A DNA stretch of 64,000 bases from Psychroflexus lacisalsi (GCF_020164495.1 NZ_JAIQYZ010000001.1:1116001-1180000); one strand, 5' to 3'; counted from the stretch's first letter, positions 16,817-27,154 are shown. Program-made: numbers and translations. The notes: generated from the sequence alone by a model not told the origin.

Positions 16817-17625
16817 TGACCTCAGAACCAACATTAGAAATACTTATCTCCACGATGAACAGGAAAGATCTTAACTTCCTGAAAGCAATCTTTACTTATC
16901 ATCAACCGATAGATTTTCTTATTTTGATAGTGAATCAAACTAAACTGAAAGAAGATTTAGTTTCTGATGAGGATAATATTCGTGTGATCAATTCCAGAGA
17001 GTTTGGCTTAAGTAAAAGTCGTAATCTTGCTATAGAAAACTCAATTGGAGATATTTTGGTTATCGCTGATGATGATATAGAATATTTACCAAATTTTAAA
17101 AAGACCATTTTGGAAGCCTATGAGAAGTATAACCAAGCGAGTTTAATTTCTTTTCAGTATTTGGATAAACATAGTGCATTGAGTAAAATATATCCTAAAA
17201 AAGAAGGATATATCAAACATACAAAGCAATATTTGTCATCTGTAGAAATGACTTTTAAAGCAAGTCACATCCAAGAGCATAAGCTGAGATTTAATGTTGA
17301 TTTTGGACTTGGTGCTAAATTTGTTTGTGCAGAAGAACAGCTTTTAAGGCATGAGGTTATTTCTCGGGGTTTAAAAGTGGTTTTTGTAGGAACACCGATT
17401 TTGATTCACAAAGGAAAAACCTCTGCTTCAGATATGGGGAGGCCAAATTTGATAAGAGCTACCACAGCCTATAAGTATTTAGTTTATAAAAATTGGGCCT
17501 ATATTTGGCTGTTTAAGTACGTTTTTTTTCTTTATAGGCACGATTGTATACCTTTTGTAGATATGCTAAAGGCTTATCGATACGGTCAAGAAGGAATTTT
17601 AGAGATCATAAGAACCAATAGATGA
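16816..17625 (+). CDS. Family-2 glycosyltransferase
   Basis: 269 residues, GT-A fold. It begins with a LEILISTMNRKD strand and has the metal/nucleotide motif ADDD at 84-87 after GLSKSRNLAIENS, the usual LSxSRNxAI helix. A later His-rich stretch (ILIHKGKT) is near the acceptor side. No membrane anchor is obvious, apart from hydrophobic aromatic segments near 230-245. Start overlaps the flippase stop by one base, and the end overlaps the next gene by 4 bp, so it is one operon. Sugar and acceptor are unknown. Confidence 0.87.
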   Translation: MTSEPTLEILISTMNRKDLNFLKAIFTYHQPIDFLILIVNQTKLKEDLVSDEDNIRVINSREFGLSKSRNLAIENSIGDILVIADDDIEYLPNFKKTILEAYEKYNQASLISFQYLDKHSALSKIYPKKEGYIKHTKQYLSSVEMTFKASHIQEHKLRFNVDFGLGAKFVCAEEQLLRHEVISRGLKVVFVGTPILIHKGKTSASDMGRPNLIRATTAYKYLVYKNWAYIWLFKYVFFLYRHDCIPFVDMLKAYRYGQEGILEIIRTNR

Positions 17626-19220
17626 ATCAAAAGTTTAAGTTAATAATCTTATGGATGTTTCCACTATTTGCCTCGTTATTCCTTCAAGGATTAAGCTTTG
17701 GTTGGAATAGAGTAGTTTTAGGTAATTCGCTTGAAAACTTTTTCACTCTTCTTATTCTATTATCTTTACTACTACTTTTAACTGCTAAAACCAGGAAGAT
17801 TGTTCAATACCTTTTCTATGTGTTATGGACTCTCAGCTGTCTCATAGAGACTATTTACTACTACATTTTCAAAGCAAACCTAAGTGCTTCTTCCATATAT
17901 ATATTGCTAGAAACTAATCTTGCAGAGTCCAAAGAATTTTTTGAATTCTATCTTAGTCCTTCCATATTATTAATGGTAATTGGATATTTAATATTTATCA
18001 TCTTATTTTTTGTTAATGGTCTTATCTTAAATATTGATGTATCGAATTTTAAAAGAAAGTTATTGCCATTTTTCACTCTTATCTTATCTGTAGTTTTCCT
18101 TTTAAAAACCGGATACATTCAATACAACTTTGCATTCTTGACTTTGAAATCTATCAAAGAATATATAGTTGAATACAAAGAAATTGACTCATTCAATATC
18201 GATAAATCTATAGTAGATATTAAAGGCTTCTCTTTCAACGATAACTTAGAAAAAGCAACTTTTGTACTTATACTCGGAGAATCTACTACAAGAAGCCGGT
18301 TGAGTCTCCATGGATACTCTAGAAATACAACGCCATATCTTAAGAGCATTCAAAGTAATTTGAAGGTTTACGATAATGTCATTAGCCCCAATGCATTTAC
18401 AATAGGTTCTCTTAGAAAAGTGTTGACCTTGAATGGATTAAGTGATGCAAATGATTTTTCAATTATTCAATTAATGAATCAAGCAGGTTTTAAAACCTTT
18501 TGGATATCCAATCAAAGACCAATTGGAGAGTACGAAAGTTTGGTTACAAAAATTGCATCTGCAAGCGATGTTTACAAAATTAAAAATACAGCTCTTGATG
18601 GAAGTATTACACCACACGATGAGGTGTTAATTCCTTTATTTGAAAAGGCGCTAGATGATGATGCTCCTTTGAAATTTATTGTTTTACATCCTCTCGGAAC
18701 ACATATGAAGTACTCGGATAGGTATCCAGAGGCTTTTCAAAAATTTAAAGGTGAGAGTCCGTCAAATTTTAAAAATGTTCGAGCACAACAATTGTCTAAT
18801 GATTACGATAATGCGATACTGTATCATGATCATTTTATAGAACAGATTCATAAGCAACTACAAGTCTTAGAAGAACCCTCCTATATGATTTATTTTTCAG
18901 ATCATGGCGAAGAGGTTTTTACTGACATAAATTTTGCAGGGCACATGGATGATAATCCGACAAAATCCATGTATGAAATTCCTTTCTTTCTTTGGACAAA
19001 TTCTAAATTTAAAGTTATTATACCTTTGGCTAACAACCTTAAATTACCATATTCAATACAATATTTTATGCATAGTTTCTCGGATTTAAACGGAATCAAA
19101 TTCGAGGAATTTGATTCTAGTAAAAGCATTTTTTCTGAAGATTTTAAAACTCAAAAACGAATCATAGCCAACGATATCGACTACGACTTATATTTTGAAA
19201 ATACATCACAAAATAATTGA
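17622..19220 (+). CDS. Phosphoethanolamine-transferase-like membrane sulfatase-fold enzyme
   Basis: 532 residues. Five transmembrane helices lie in the first 170 residues, then a periplasmic alkaline-phosphatase/sulfatase-fold domain. GESTTRSRLSLHGYSRNTTP (from 219; E220 a probable metal ligand) matches CptA/EptA-type transferases. T260 in NAFTIGS is the likely nucleophile, and HPLGTH near 348 and FSDHGEEVF near 427 supply further metal ligands. Enzymes of this family put phosphoethanolamine on lipid A or core sugars. The operon with a flippase and a glycosyltransferase fits surface glycan decoration. The donor is not proven. Confidence 0.85.
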   Translation: MNQKFKLIILWMFPLFASLFLQGLSFGWNRVVLGNSLENFFTLLILLSLLLLLTAKTRKIVQYLFYVLWTLSCLIETIYYYIFKANLSASSIYILLETNLAESKEFFEFYLSPSILLMVIGYLIFIILFFVNGLILNIDVSNFKRKLLPFFTLILSVVFLLKTGYIQYNFAFLTLKSIKEYIVEYKEIDSFNIDKSIVDIKGFSFNDNLEKATFVLILGESTTRSRLSLHGYSRNTTPYLKSIQSNLKVYDNVISPNAFTIGSLRKVLTLNGLSDANDFSIIQLMNQAGFKTFWISNQRPIGEYESLVTKIASASDVYKIKNTALDGSITPHDEVLIPLFEKALDDDAPLKFIVLHPLGTHMKYSDRYPEAFQKFKGESPSNFKNVRAQQLSNDYDNAILYHDHFIEQIHKQLQVLEEPSYMIYFSDHGEEVFTDINFAGHMDDNPTKSMYEIPFFLWTNSKFKVIIPLANNLKLPYSIQYFMHSFSDLNGIKFEEFDSSKSIFSEDFKTQKRIIANDIDYDLYFENTSQNN

Positions 19221-19226
19221 ATAGAT

Positions 19227-20162
19227 TTATCCAAAAGCTGTTAGATACATACCTCTTTTCATTAATAAAACTTGAATGGTTTTTAAGAATCTCAAAAATA
19301 AGGGAGGTAACTTCAACAGAAATTTTTGTTTATTATTAAGATGTAGAGGGTCTATTTCTGAAATCACTTTTTTCCACAATATATCCCCCTCTAGTTTACA
19401 TCGAATTACCAGAGCATATCTATTGATGTCAAGATAATTTTTTAAAGACGGATGTTGCCTCTCTTCTAATTTATATTTAGAAATAAAGTAAAACCGATCT
19501 GAATTGTATTTAGATTTAGCTAAGTTGTTTTCGCTGTCTTTGTAATATCGCATGCCTACTTTTGGTTGAAAGGCTACTGAGAATTTTAAAGCGGCTCTAG
19601 CAAAAAAATCTAAATCCTGAGCTGTTCTCAATCTTACATCAAAAGGACCAATCACTTGAAACTTGTCTTTACTGAAAGCGGCAGATGAGGTCCAAATAAT
19701 AGGGTTGACTAAGCTAGCTTCAAAATAATTATCAATAATTTGAGGACTTTCTCTTAAATTAATATTGAAATCTGCTTTTCTGGTGGTTTTGTTCTGCATT
19801 ATAATTTCATAAGCATCGCAATAAACACCTGCATTTGGAAACAATTCTATAAGTTGCTTTAGCGAACTTAGATGATGCGGATACCAATAATCATCTGCAT
19901 CTAGTAAGGCAATGTATTGGCCTTTGGCTTTTGTAATGCCATTATTTCGCGCAGCAGAAACCCCTTGGTTTTTCTGTGAAATCACTCTTATCCGTGAATC
20001 TTTTATGGTGTTAACTTTCTCTAAGCTATGGTCTGTAGAACCATCATTTATTACAATCACTTCAAAATTTTTATACTCTTGTTTTAATACACTATCTAAA
20101 GTTTTTAGAATATAATTTTCTTTATTAAAAAGAGGGATAACAATTGAAAAGAAGTAGTTCAT
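19227..20162 (-). CDS. Family-2 glycosyltransferase
   Basis: 311 residues with a textbook GT2 N-terminus: FSIVIPLFNKENYI, VINDGSTD at 38-44, VSAARNNGI near 68-76 and the DADD motif at 88-91. Probably cytoplasmic and acting on a lipid-linked glycan. Second gene of a two-gene leftward operon (start overlaps the previous stop by 4 bp). It faces the transferase gene on the other strand with only 6 bp between stops and no hairpin. Confidence 0.9.
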   Translation of the reverse strand: MNYFFSIVIPLFNKENYILKTLDSVLKQEYKNFEVIVINDGSTDHSLEKVNTIKDSRIRVISQKNQGVSAARNNGITKAKGQYIALLDADDYWYPHHLSSLKQLIELFPNAGVYCDAYEIIMQNKTTRKADFNINLRESPQIIDNYFEASLVNPIIWTSSAAFSKDKFQVIGPFDVRLRTAQDLDFFARAALKFSVAFQPKVGMRYYKDSENNLAKSKYNSDRFYFISKYKLEERQHPSLKNYLDINRYALVIRCKLEGDILWKKVISEIDPLHLNNKQKFLLKLPPLFLRFLKTIQVLLMKRGMYLTAFG

Positions 20163-21043
20163 CGCCTGTTGATTTTACAGAAATAGCCCAATTTATAGAT
20201 ATTGAACAAAGTCAAATTGTTTCTATCTGATGTCAACCCATTTCGGATCTTATTCTCGAAAAAAATAAATAACTGAGAAATAACTACTTCAAGCTTAAGC
20301 GATTTAATTTTTTCATAGACTTTCAATAATTGAATTTCTTTGGCAGGAATTAGTTTAGAATTATAAATGGTTTTTAAATTTATTAAAGCCCTCTCAGTTT
20401 TATCAACAAAAATTGAATTTTCATCTATGTCTTTGTGAATAACAGGGTTATCTATATGTTCAACATGGCTTCGTCTTTTTTTCAACTCATATGCAAATAA
20501 AGTGTCTTCATAGCCATATTTGGTAAGAATTTCATTAAATCTTATACACTGAAAAAGCTCTTTTTTAATGAGCAGATTGTTTGTTAATGTTGATAAATAA
20601 GGCTTTCTTAAGCGTTCAATTACTGTTTTGTCTTCTTTATAAAACCCATATTTCCACCGGAGTTTATTAGTTTTTTCTTTTATATATTCATGTCTTCTAC
20701 CCCCATATATAGCTTCAGTTTCTTGAGAAACTGCAGATAAGTAGGTAGATAAAAACTGATCAGTTTTGGGTAAAACATCACAATCTAAAATAAGGAGATA
20801 TTCGTAATTGGCATGTTTGGCCAACAGGTTTATGATTCCACTTCTACCTAAATTGCGTTCTAGATAATCGTAATTTAGATTATATTTTTGAGCTGTTTTT
20901 TTATTTTTTTCAATATAATGACTAGAATGATCATCAAAAGCTATAATCTCTACAGTATTATCTAGATTATTTATTTGTTTTTTTAATTCTACAACTAATT
21001 GAGTAATATCAAAATTATAAATAGGAATAAGAATAGAGAGCAT
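20159..21043 (-). CDS. Family-2 glycosyltransferase (divergent)
   Basis: 294 residues. LSILIPIYNF at the start, FDDHSS at 36-41 in place of the usual NDGS, NLGRSGIINLLA near 64-75, and the metal motif DCD at 87-89. The shape resembles galactosyl/N-acetylgalactosaminyl-type GT2 members. First gene of the leftward operon. Intergenic DNA upstream (21044-21137) has no clear promoter motif by eye. Substrate unknown. Confidence 0.85.
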   Translation of the reverse strand: MLSILIPIYNFDITQLVVELKKQINNLDNTVEIIAFDDHSSHYIEKNKKTAQKYNLNYDYLERNLGRSGIINLLAKHANYEYLLILDCDVLPKTDQFLSTYLSAVSQETEAIYGGRRHEYIKEKTNKLRWKYGFYKEDKTVIERLRKPYLSTLTNNLLIKKELFQCIRFNEILTKYGYEDTLFAYELKKRRSHVEHIDNPVIHKDIDENSIFVDKTERALINLKTIYNSKLIPAKEIQLLKVYEKIKSLKLEVVISQLFIFFENKIRNGLTSDRNNLTLFNIYKLGYFCKINRR

Positions 21044-21137
21044 TATTGAGTTTGATAGTTAAGTTCACTATAATATTTATCGCAAAATCAAAATTTTTAG
21101 TCTAGGCAATTATTTATTTATACTCTTTTTTTAAATT

Positions 21138-23270
21138 TTATTCTGGAACAGGAAACCCTCTATCTCGCATTAAAGCGTCAATTTCCGCGTCTCTACCCCT
21201 AAACTGTCTATAAGCCTTTGCTGGATCTATGGCATTTCTTGGTGCGAAAAGAAACTTTACTAATTTTTCGGAAAGATCTTCATCATAAAACCCACCATCT
21301 ACTTCAGCAAATGCTTCTGCAGCATCAGAAGTCAATACGTCGGCCCACAGGTAACCATAGTAACCTGTGGCATACCCTTCACCAGAAAACACATGCCCAA
21401 AGTGAGGACTTCGATGGCGCATGACGAGCTCCTCTGGCATCTTTAATTCGTCTAAAGTTTCTTTTTCAAAAGTTTTAGGATCAATCTCACTTGGATTTGT
21501 GGTATGGTATTTCATATCCATAATGGCTGAAGCCAAAAATTCTGTAGTGGCAAAGCCTTGATTGAATTTTGATGCTTTTTTGATTTTCGCTATCAATTCT
21601 TCTGGCATAGGTTGGCCAGTTTCGTAATGTTTTAGATAATTATTAATGACTTCATCGGTATAAATCCAACGTTCCAGTAGCTGTGATTGAAATTCAGTAT
21701 AATCTCTCACACCACCATTTAAGGTCGGATACTTAACGTCAGCACTCAAAAAATGAAGTGCATGACCAAATTCATGAAAGAAGGTTTCAGCATCATCCCA
21801 TGATACTAACACGGGCTCACCCTCTGCTGCTTTTACGAAGTTGGAATTGTTGGAAGCCAGGACATTGGTTTCTCCATCGTAGCTTGTATAAGATCGGTAA
21901 GTGGTTGCCCAGGCTCCGGAGCGCTTCCCTTTTCTTGCATAAGGATCCAGGTAAAAAAGACCAATATGTTCACCATTAGATTTGCTGGTGACTTCATAAA
22001 CTTTTACATCTTGATGAAAAACAGGGACACTGCCGTCTGTAATTTCAGAAAATTCAAAGTCAAAAAGTCTGCCTGCTACATAAAAAATAGCATCCGTAAG
22101 GTTGTCTAAAACCAAGTATTCTTTAACTTCTTCAGAATCCAAATCATATTTTTCTTGTCTTACTTTTTCTGCGTAGTAGCGGTAGTCCCAGGCTTCTATT
22201 TCGATTCCAGCGTTTTCTTTATTAGCTACTTCCTGCATGTCCTCAACTTCTTCTTCAACTCTGGCAATTGCAGAAGGCCAAACGGCCATCAGTAAATTCA
22301 TAGCATTTTCTGGATTTTTCGCCATTCTGTCTTGAAGTCTCCATTGTGCATAATTGTCATATCCTAAGAGCGCTACACGTTCATCTCTTAGCTTTAGAAT
22401 TTTCTTTATCAATTCATTATTGTCGTACTCATCATCGTTATCGCCTCTGGAATAATAATTTCTCCAAACTTTCTCTCGTAATTCTCTTTCATCAGAATAG
22501 GTCAGGAAAGGATCCATTGAAGATCTTGTATTTACAATTGCATATTGCTCTGGTTGTCCTTGTCGTTCTGCTTCTTTTTTAGCTGACCTGATAAATGAGT
22601 CTGATAATCCGCCTAATTGATTCTCATCCAAAAATGTCACGTAATTCTCTTCGTCGTGAAGTATATTATTTGAAAAATCAGTGTAAAGTTTGGACAATTC
22701 TTTATTGATTTCAGCATACCTCCCTTTTCCTGCAGCATCTAAATTAGCTCCATTCATTTCGAAAGATTTGTAGACCAATTCTACTACACGTTGTTCTTGA
22801 CGCTCTAAGTTGTCTTCCAAGCTATTGTCGTGGACTGTTTTTATTCTCTTAAAAAGCTCCTCATTTTGAAGAATTTTAGACTGGTAATCTGATAATTTTG
22901 GTGATAATTTTTGCTGAATATCTCTAAACTCTTCGGAAGATAAATTACTACTCCAGATTCCATAATACGTATAAACTCGGTCTACCAGTTTACCGGCTCT
23001 TTCCAAAGCTTCTATGGTATTTTCAAAAGTAGCTGGTTCACTAGAGTTCGCTATGTCTTCTATTTCTGATAAATGATTTCCTATCGCTTGATCCATTGCA
23101 GGTTCAAGATCCTCAAGTTGCATGGATTCAAAATTTGGAACTCCTTCATAAGGACCATCCCATTCTTTAAGAAGTGAATTTTCTGTCATTAAACTGTCTT
23201 TTGCTTTTTCCTTATATGCTATACTTAATGTAAGCAAACTTAATATGATAAGTTTCGAATGAATTTTCAT
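21138..23270 (-). CDS. M3-family zinc metallopeptidase (Dcp/oligopeptidase A-like)
   Basis: 710 residues. The zinc motif HEFGH lies at 499-503, with the third Glu ligand expected about 25 residues on. The large helical N-terminal half and the late GYATGYYGYLWADV loop are typical of peptidyl-dipeptidase/oligopeptidase A. The N-terminal signal reads LLTLSIA-Y-KEKAKDS: everything looks like a lipobox except that Tyr (TAT) replaces the lipidated Cys, which a single base would restore (TGT). Export may still occur by a normal signal peptidase, or the anchor is lost. Stands alone between the glycosyltransferases and ftsE. Confidence 0.92.
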   Translation of the reverse strand: MKIHSKLIILSLLTLSIAYKEKAKDSLMTENSLLKEWDGPYEGVPNFESMQLEDLEPAMDQAIGNHLSEIEDIANSSEPATFENTIEALERAGKLVDRVYTYYGIWSSNLSSEEFRDIQQKLSPKLSDYQSKILQNEELFKRIKTVHDNSLEDNLERQEQRVVELVYKSFEMNGANLDAAGKGRYAEINKELSKLYTDFSNNILHDEENYVTFLDENQLGGLSDSFIRSAKKEAERQGQPEQYAIVNTRSSMDPFLTYSDERELREKVWRNYYSRGDNDDEYDNNELIKKILKLRDERVALLGYDNYAQWRLQDRMAKNPENAMNLLMAVWPSAIARVEEEVEDMQEVANKENAGIEIEAWDYRYYAEKVRQEKYDLDSEEVKEYLVLDNLTDAIFYVAGRLFDFEFSEITDGSVPVFHQDVKVYEVTSKSNGEHIGLFYLDPYARKGKRSGAWATTYRSYTSYDGETNVLASNNSNFVKAAEGEPVLVSWDDAETFFHEFGHALHFLSADVKYPTLNGGVRDYTEFQSQLLERWIYTDEVINNYLKHYETGQPMPEELIAKIKKASKFNQGFATTEFLASAIMDMKYHTTNPSEIDPKTFEKETLDELKMPEELVMRHRSPHFGHVFSGEGYATGYYGYLWADVLTSDAAEAFAEVDGGFYDEDLSEKLVKFLFAPRNAIDPAKAYRQFRGRDAEIDALMRDRGFPVPE

Positions 23271-23280
23271 GAATTATGGT

Positions 23281-23970
23281 TTATTGCTGTTGTTGTTTCT
23301 GGACGACTTCAAAAAGACGTTGTCCATCGCATTTTATAGTTTTCGAAGGATATTTTAATAACAAGGCATAATCGTGAGTGGCCATTAGAATGGTGTTACC
23401 GTTGGCGTTAATTTCTTGCAGAACCTGCATCACTTCTACAGAGGTTTGCGGATCGAGGTTCCCCGTGGGTTCATCAGCTAGAATGAGTTCAGGATCATTT
23501 AGTAAAGCTCTGGCAATGGCAACTCTTTGTTGTTCTCCACCGGAAAGTTGGTAAGGGAATTTAAAACTTTTAGTTTTCATTCCTACCTTATCCAGAACTT
23601 CATCAATTTTTTGTTGCATTTTCGATTTGTCTTTCCAGCCTGTAGCTTTCAATACGAAAATCAAATTTTCACTTACATTTCTATCATTTAGTAGCTTAAA
23701 ATCCTGGAAGACAACCCCAAGTTTTCGCCTCAAAAATGGAATCTCTTTATCTTTAAGATCCTTTAACTCGAATCCTACAATTTGCCCAAAGCCACTTTTT
23801 AATGGTAAATCTGCATAAAGTGTTTTCATAAAACTACTCTTTCCAGTTCCTGTTTTACCTATAAGGTAAACAAATTCACCTTTTTTAATTTCGATATTTA
23901 CATCAGATAAAATAAGAGTTTCCCTCTGGAATATACTGGCGTTGTTAAGTTCAAGAATGGTTTCGGTCAT
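23281..23970 (-). CDS. ftsE: FtsE-type cell-division ABC ATPase
   Basis: 229 residues from the ATG at 23970, preferred over an in-frame start 54 bp upstream because [13 protein letters not shown] is the normal family beginning. Walker [10 protein letters not shown] at 38-46, signature LSGGEQQ at 142-148, Walker B LILADEP at 162-168. FtsE with the membrane protein FtsX controls peptidoglycan hydrolysis at the septum. No ftsX lies beside it here. The M3 peptidase gene follows 10 bp downstream on the same strand. Confidence 0.87.
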   Translation of the reverse strand: MTETILELNNASIFQRETLILSDVNIEIKKGEFVYLIGKTGTGKSSFMKTLYADLPLKSGFGQIVGFELKDLKDKEIPFLRRKLGVVFQDFKLLNDRNVSENLIFVLKATGWKDKSKMQQKIDEVLDKVGMKTKSFKFPYQLSGGEQQRVAIARALLNDPELILADEPTGNLDPQTSVEVMQVLQEINANGNTILMATHDYALLLKYPSKTIKCDGQRLFEVVQKQQQQ

Positions 23971-24090
23971 ATGGATTACTAGAAAAAAATTTGAGCCTAA
24001 ATATAGGATTATTTCGTTGAGCAAGAAAAAATCAATTTCATAATCATCATAATTAAAATTAAGGCTCAGCGTTATATGTATATATAATTT

Positions 24091-24098
24091 TATCTTTG
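24091..24098 (+). promoter_or_regulatory. Putative -7 element for the large TPR gene
   Basis: TATCTTTG fits TAnnTTTG and lies 26 bp before the start codon at 24125. A -33 element is not evident. Confidence 0.4.
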
Positions 24099-24124
24099 AT
24101 TTATACTTAATAAACCGTCTTAAA

Positions 24125-27100
24125 ATGCCTAAAATTTTCTTTTCAATTATTTTTATAGCCTTTACATCAGTATATGCACAGCAAAGTCAGCAGAAAGTAG
24201 ATGTGATTGGTGAATACCAAGAAGCAATAAATTTTTTCAATCAGAACCAATTTGAAATTGCGATTAAAACATTTCGAAGAATTTATCCAGATATTGAAAG
24301 TGATCAGTTAAAATCAAATATTGATTATTTTCTTGCAAAATCAGCAATTGAACTTGGCCAACCGCAGGCTGATGAGATGATGGAAAAATTCATTAAAAAT
24401 AATCCTACAAGCTTAAAAACCAACAAAGCTTATTTAGAGGTTGGTAATTATTATTTTCAGAATAAAGATTTTAATAAGGCAAATAAGTGGTTAAGTCAGG
24501 TTAATACAAGTTCTTTATCAAGAGACGAACTTAAGACCTACCAATTCAATTATGGGTACACAAATTTCAGAACAAAGAATTATAAAAAAGCTCAGCAATT
24601 ATTTGATAATGTAAGAAATGACAAAGAGTATGGAGCTCAAGCTAAATACTATATTGGTTTCATTGCATATGAAGAAAATGAATATGAATCTGCTTCAGAA
24701 TTATTTGATGAGGCTAGGAGGGAAGGTGTGAAAGGAAATAACATTTCTTATTTCCAAAGCGATATGAATTTCAAATTGGGAAATTTTGAAAAAGCTATCG
24801 AATTGGGTCTTGATCAACTGAAAAAATCCAATGCCAGAGAGCGTTCACAACTTAATAAAATCATAGGTGAAAGCTATTTTAATCTGAAGCAATACCCTGA
24901 AGCGATTCAATATCTTAAGGAATATAGAGGGGATAGGGGAAAGTGGAATAACACGGATTACTACCAGCTTGGTTATGCTTATTACGAAACTGGGGATTAT
25001 GAATCTGCAATCGATGAATTTTCAAAAATTTTAGACGGACAGGATGCAGTTGCTCAAAATGCTTATTATCACCTAGCTAAATCTTATTTGAAAACAGATA
25101 AAAAAACTCAGGCGCTCAATGCTTTCAAGAATGTTACTGAAATGAACTTCAATGATGAGCTGAAGAAAGATGCTTATTTGAATTACGCAAAGCTGAGTTA
25201 CGAGATTGGGAATCCATATAATTCGGTTCCAGAAGTACTTCAGTCCTACATGGAAAAATATCCTGATTCTGGTGACCTAAATGGTATCGGTGATCTTCTC
25301 ATTGATTCTTACCTCACTTCCAAAAATTATGAGAAAGCAATTTCAATGCTAGAAGGTTCCAGAGATTACAACAATAAAGTTGCTTATCAAAAAGTATCAT
25401 ATTATTATGGAATCGAACTTTTCAAGGACAACCAACTTCGTGAAGCAAAAAAGTATTTTAATAAATCTTTATCCCAGCGCCTAGGTTCAGAATATACTGC
25501 TAAAGCAACTTACTGGAAGGCTGAAGTTGATTATGCTTTAGCTAACTATAATGAAGCTCTAGTTGGTTATAAAGAATTTAAAGGAATGTCTACAGCAAAA
25601 AACCTTCCTGAATATTATTCAATAGATTATAACATAGCATATTCCTATTTTAAAACTAAAAGCTATAGATTATCCACTTCATTCTTTGAGAATTTTATTA
25701 AAGTTGAAAGACCATCACAACGACTTCACGATGCACATGTAAGATTGGGAGATGCTCATTTTGCTCTGGGAGAGTACTGGCCAGCTATGGAATCTTACAA
25801 TAATGCAATTGCAATGACGGAATACAAGAGCGATTATGCTTTTTTTCAGAAAGCATATAGCTACGGATTTGTAGATAGAAATGAACAAAAAATTCAAAAT
25901 TTGAACTTGTTTGTCGAAAATTACCCAAGTTCCATTTATGTAGATGATGCTTTATACGAGCTTGGAAACACGTATGTTGCCGAACAAAAAGATGAATTAG
26001 CCATTAAGGCTTACCAAAGAATTCTATCTAATTATTCAATGAGCTTGTATTATCCTCAAGCCCTTTCAAAACAGGCCTTGATTTATTATAATCAAGAGAG
26101 TTACAATGAAGCCCTAGGAAAATTCAAGCAATTAGTAAAAGAATTTCCAAATTCACAAGAGGCTTTACAAGCTGTACAAACTGTTCGTTTGATCTATATT
26201 GATTTAGGCGAAATAGATCAATATGCAAGCTGGGTTAATACTTTAGATTTTGTGGAAGTGGCAGATTCAGATATTGAAGAAGCGACTTATGAATCGGCCG
26301 AAAACAAATTTCTAGATAATGATACTCAAAAGGCCATTTCAGGATTCAAAACTTATTTGAAAGAGTTTCCAAATGGGAAAAATAGTTTGAGGGCAAATTT
26401 CTATTTAGCTCAGTTGCTTTATAATGAGGAAAATTTTCAAGAATCTTTGCCGTATTACAAAGCTGTAGTGAATAGTCGATCAAGTGAATTTACAGAAGAA
26501 TCGCTGAGAAGATTGTCACAAGTCTATTTATCCAATGAAAATTATGATGAAGCTATAGAAAGCTTATCCAGATTGGAAACTGAAGCTAGCTTTTCTCAAA
26601 ACATACTTTTCGCCCAATCTAATTTAATGAAAGCCTATTATGAAATCGAAAATTATGACAGAGCACTTATCTATGCTGAATTAATTTTGTCTAAAGATGT
26701 AAAAGATGAAGAAATATTAAGTGACGCCAAGCTATTTATTGCCAGATCTTCGCTGAAGGTTGGCGATGAAAAACGTGCGGAATCTGCATATCAAGACGTT
26801 TCTGAAATAGCAACAGGAAAGCTAAAAGCCGAAGCTCTCTACTACGATGCTTACTTCAAAAATAAATCAGGTGACTATAAAGCATCGACAGAGGTAGTTC
26901 AAGACCTTACAAAAAATTATTCCAGATACAGAGACTTTGGAGTTAAGGGATTGTTGTTGATGGCGAAAAACTTCAATGCTTTAGGGGATAATTATAATGC
27001 TACATACATTCTTGAGAACATCATAAAGAACTTTGAATCTTTTCCTGAGGCAATATCTGAAGCTCAGCAATTGTTGAAGAGTATAAAAGCCGAAGCATCA

Positions 27101-27136
27101 GAAACTAATTCTTCAGTAGAAATAGATCAAAACTAA
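24125..27136 (+). CDS. Large periplasmic tetratricopeptide-repeat protein
   Basis: 1003 residues. A signal peptide (1-19, ending VYAQ) is followed by TPR-type helical hairpins along almost the whole length, for example NTDYYQLGYAYYETGDYESAI near 275, VDDALYELGNTYVAEQKDEL near 605 and FYLAQLLYNEENFQESL near 760. The composition is rich in Tyr, Asn and Lys. No enzymatic domain. It probably acts as a periplasmic or envelope scaffold. Single-gene unit ending at a strong bidirectional terminator. The partner is unknown. Confidence 0.9.
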   Translation: MPKIFFSIIFIAFTSVYAQQSQQKVDVIGEYQEAINFFNQNQFEIAIKTFRRIYPDIESDQLKSNIDYFLAKSAIELGQPQADEMMEKFIKNNPTSLKTNKAYLEVGNYYFQNKDFNKANKWLSQVNTSSLSRDELKTYQFNYGYTNFRTKNYKKAQQLFDNVRNDKEYGAQAKYYIGFIAYEENEYESASELFDEARREGVKGNNISYFQSDMNFKLGNFEKAIELGLDQLKKSNARERSQLNKIIGESYFNLKQYPEAIQYLKEYRGDRGKWNNTDYYQLGYAYYETGDYESAIDEFSKILDGQDAVAQNAYYHLAKSYLKTDKKTQALNAFKNVTEMNFNDELKKDAYLNYAKLSYEIGNPYNSVPEVLQSYMEKYPDSGDLNGIGDLLIDSYLTSKNYEKAISMLEGSRDYNNKVAYQKVSYYYGIELFKDNQLREAKKYFNKSLSQRLGSEYTAKATYWKAEVDYALANYNEALVGYKEFKGMSTAKNLPEYYSIDYNIAYSYFKTKSYRLSTSFFENFIKVERPSQRLHDAHVRLGDAHFALGEYWPAMESYNNAIAMTEYKSDYAFFQKAYSYGFVDRNEQKIQNLNLFVENYPSSIYVDDALYELGNTYVAEQKDELAIKAYQRILSNYSMSLYYPQALSKQALIYYNQESYNEALGKFKQLVKEFPNSQEALQAVQTVRLIYIDLGEIDQYASWVNTLDFVEVADSDIEEATYESAENKFLDNDTQKAISGFKTYLKEFPNGKNSLRANFYLAQLLYNEENFQESLPYYKAVVNSRSSEFTEESLRRLSQVYLSNENYDEAIESLSRLETEASFSQNILFAQSNLMKAYYEIENYDRALIYAELILSKDVKDEEILSDAKLFIARSSLKVGDEKRAESAYQDVSEIATGKLKAEALYYDAYFKNKSGDYKASTEVVQDLTKNYSRYRDFGVKGLLLMAKNFNALGDNYNATYILENIIKNFESFPEAISEAQQLLKSIKAEASETNSSVEIDQN

Positions 27137-27154
27137 TAGTCAATTAGTTCATAT

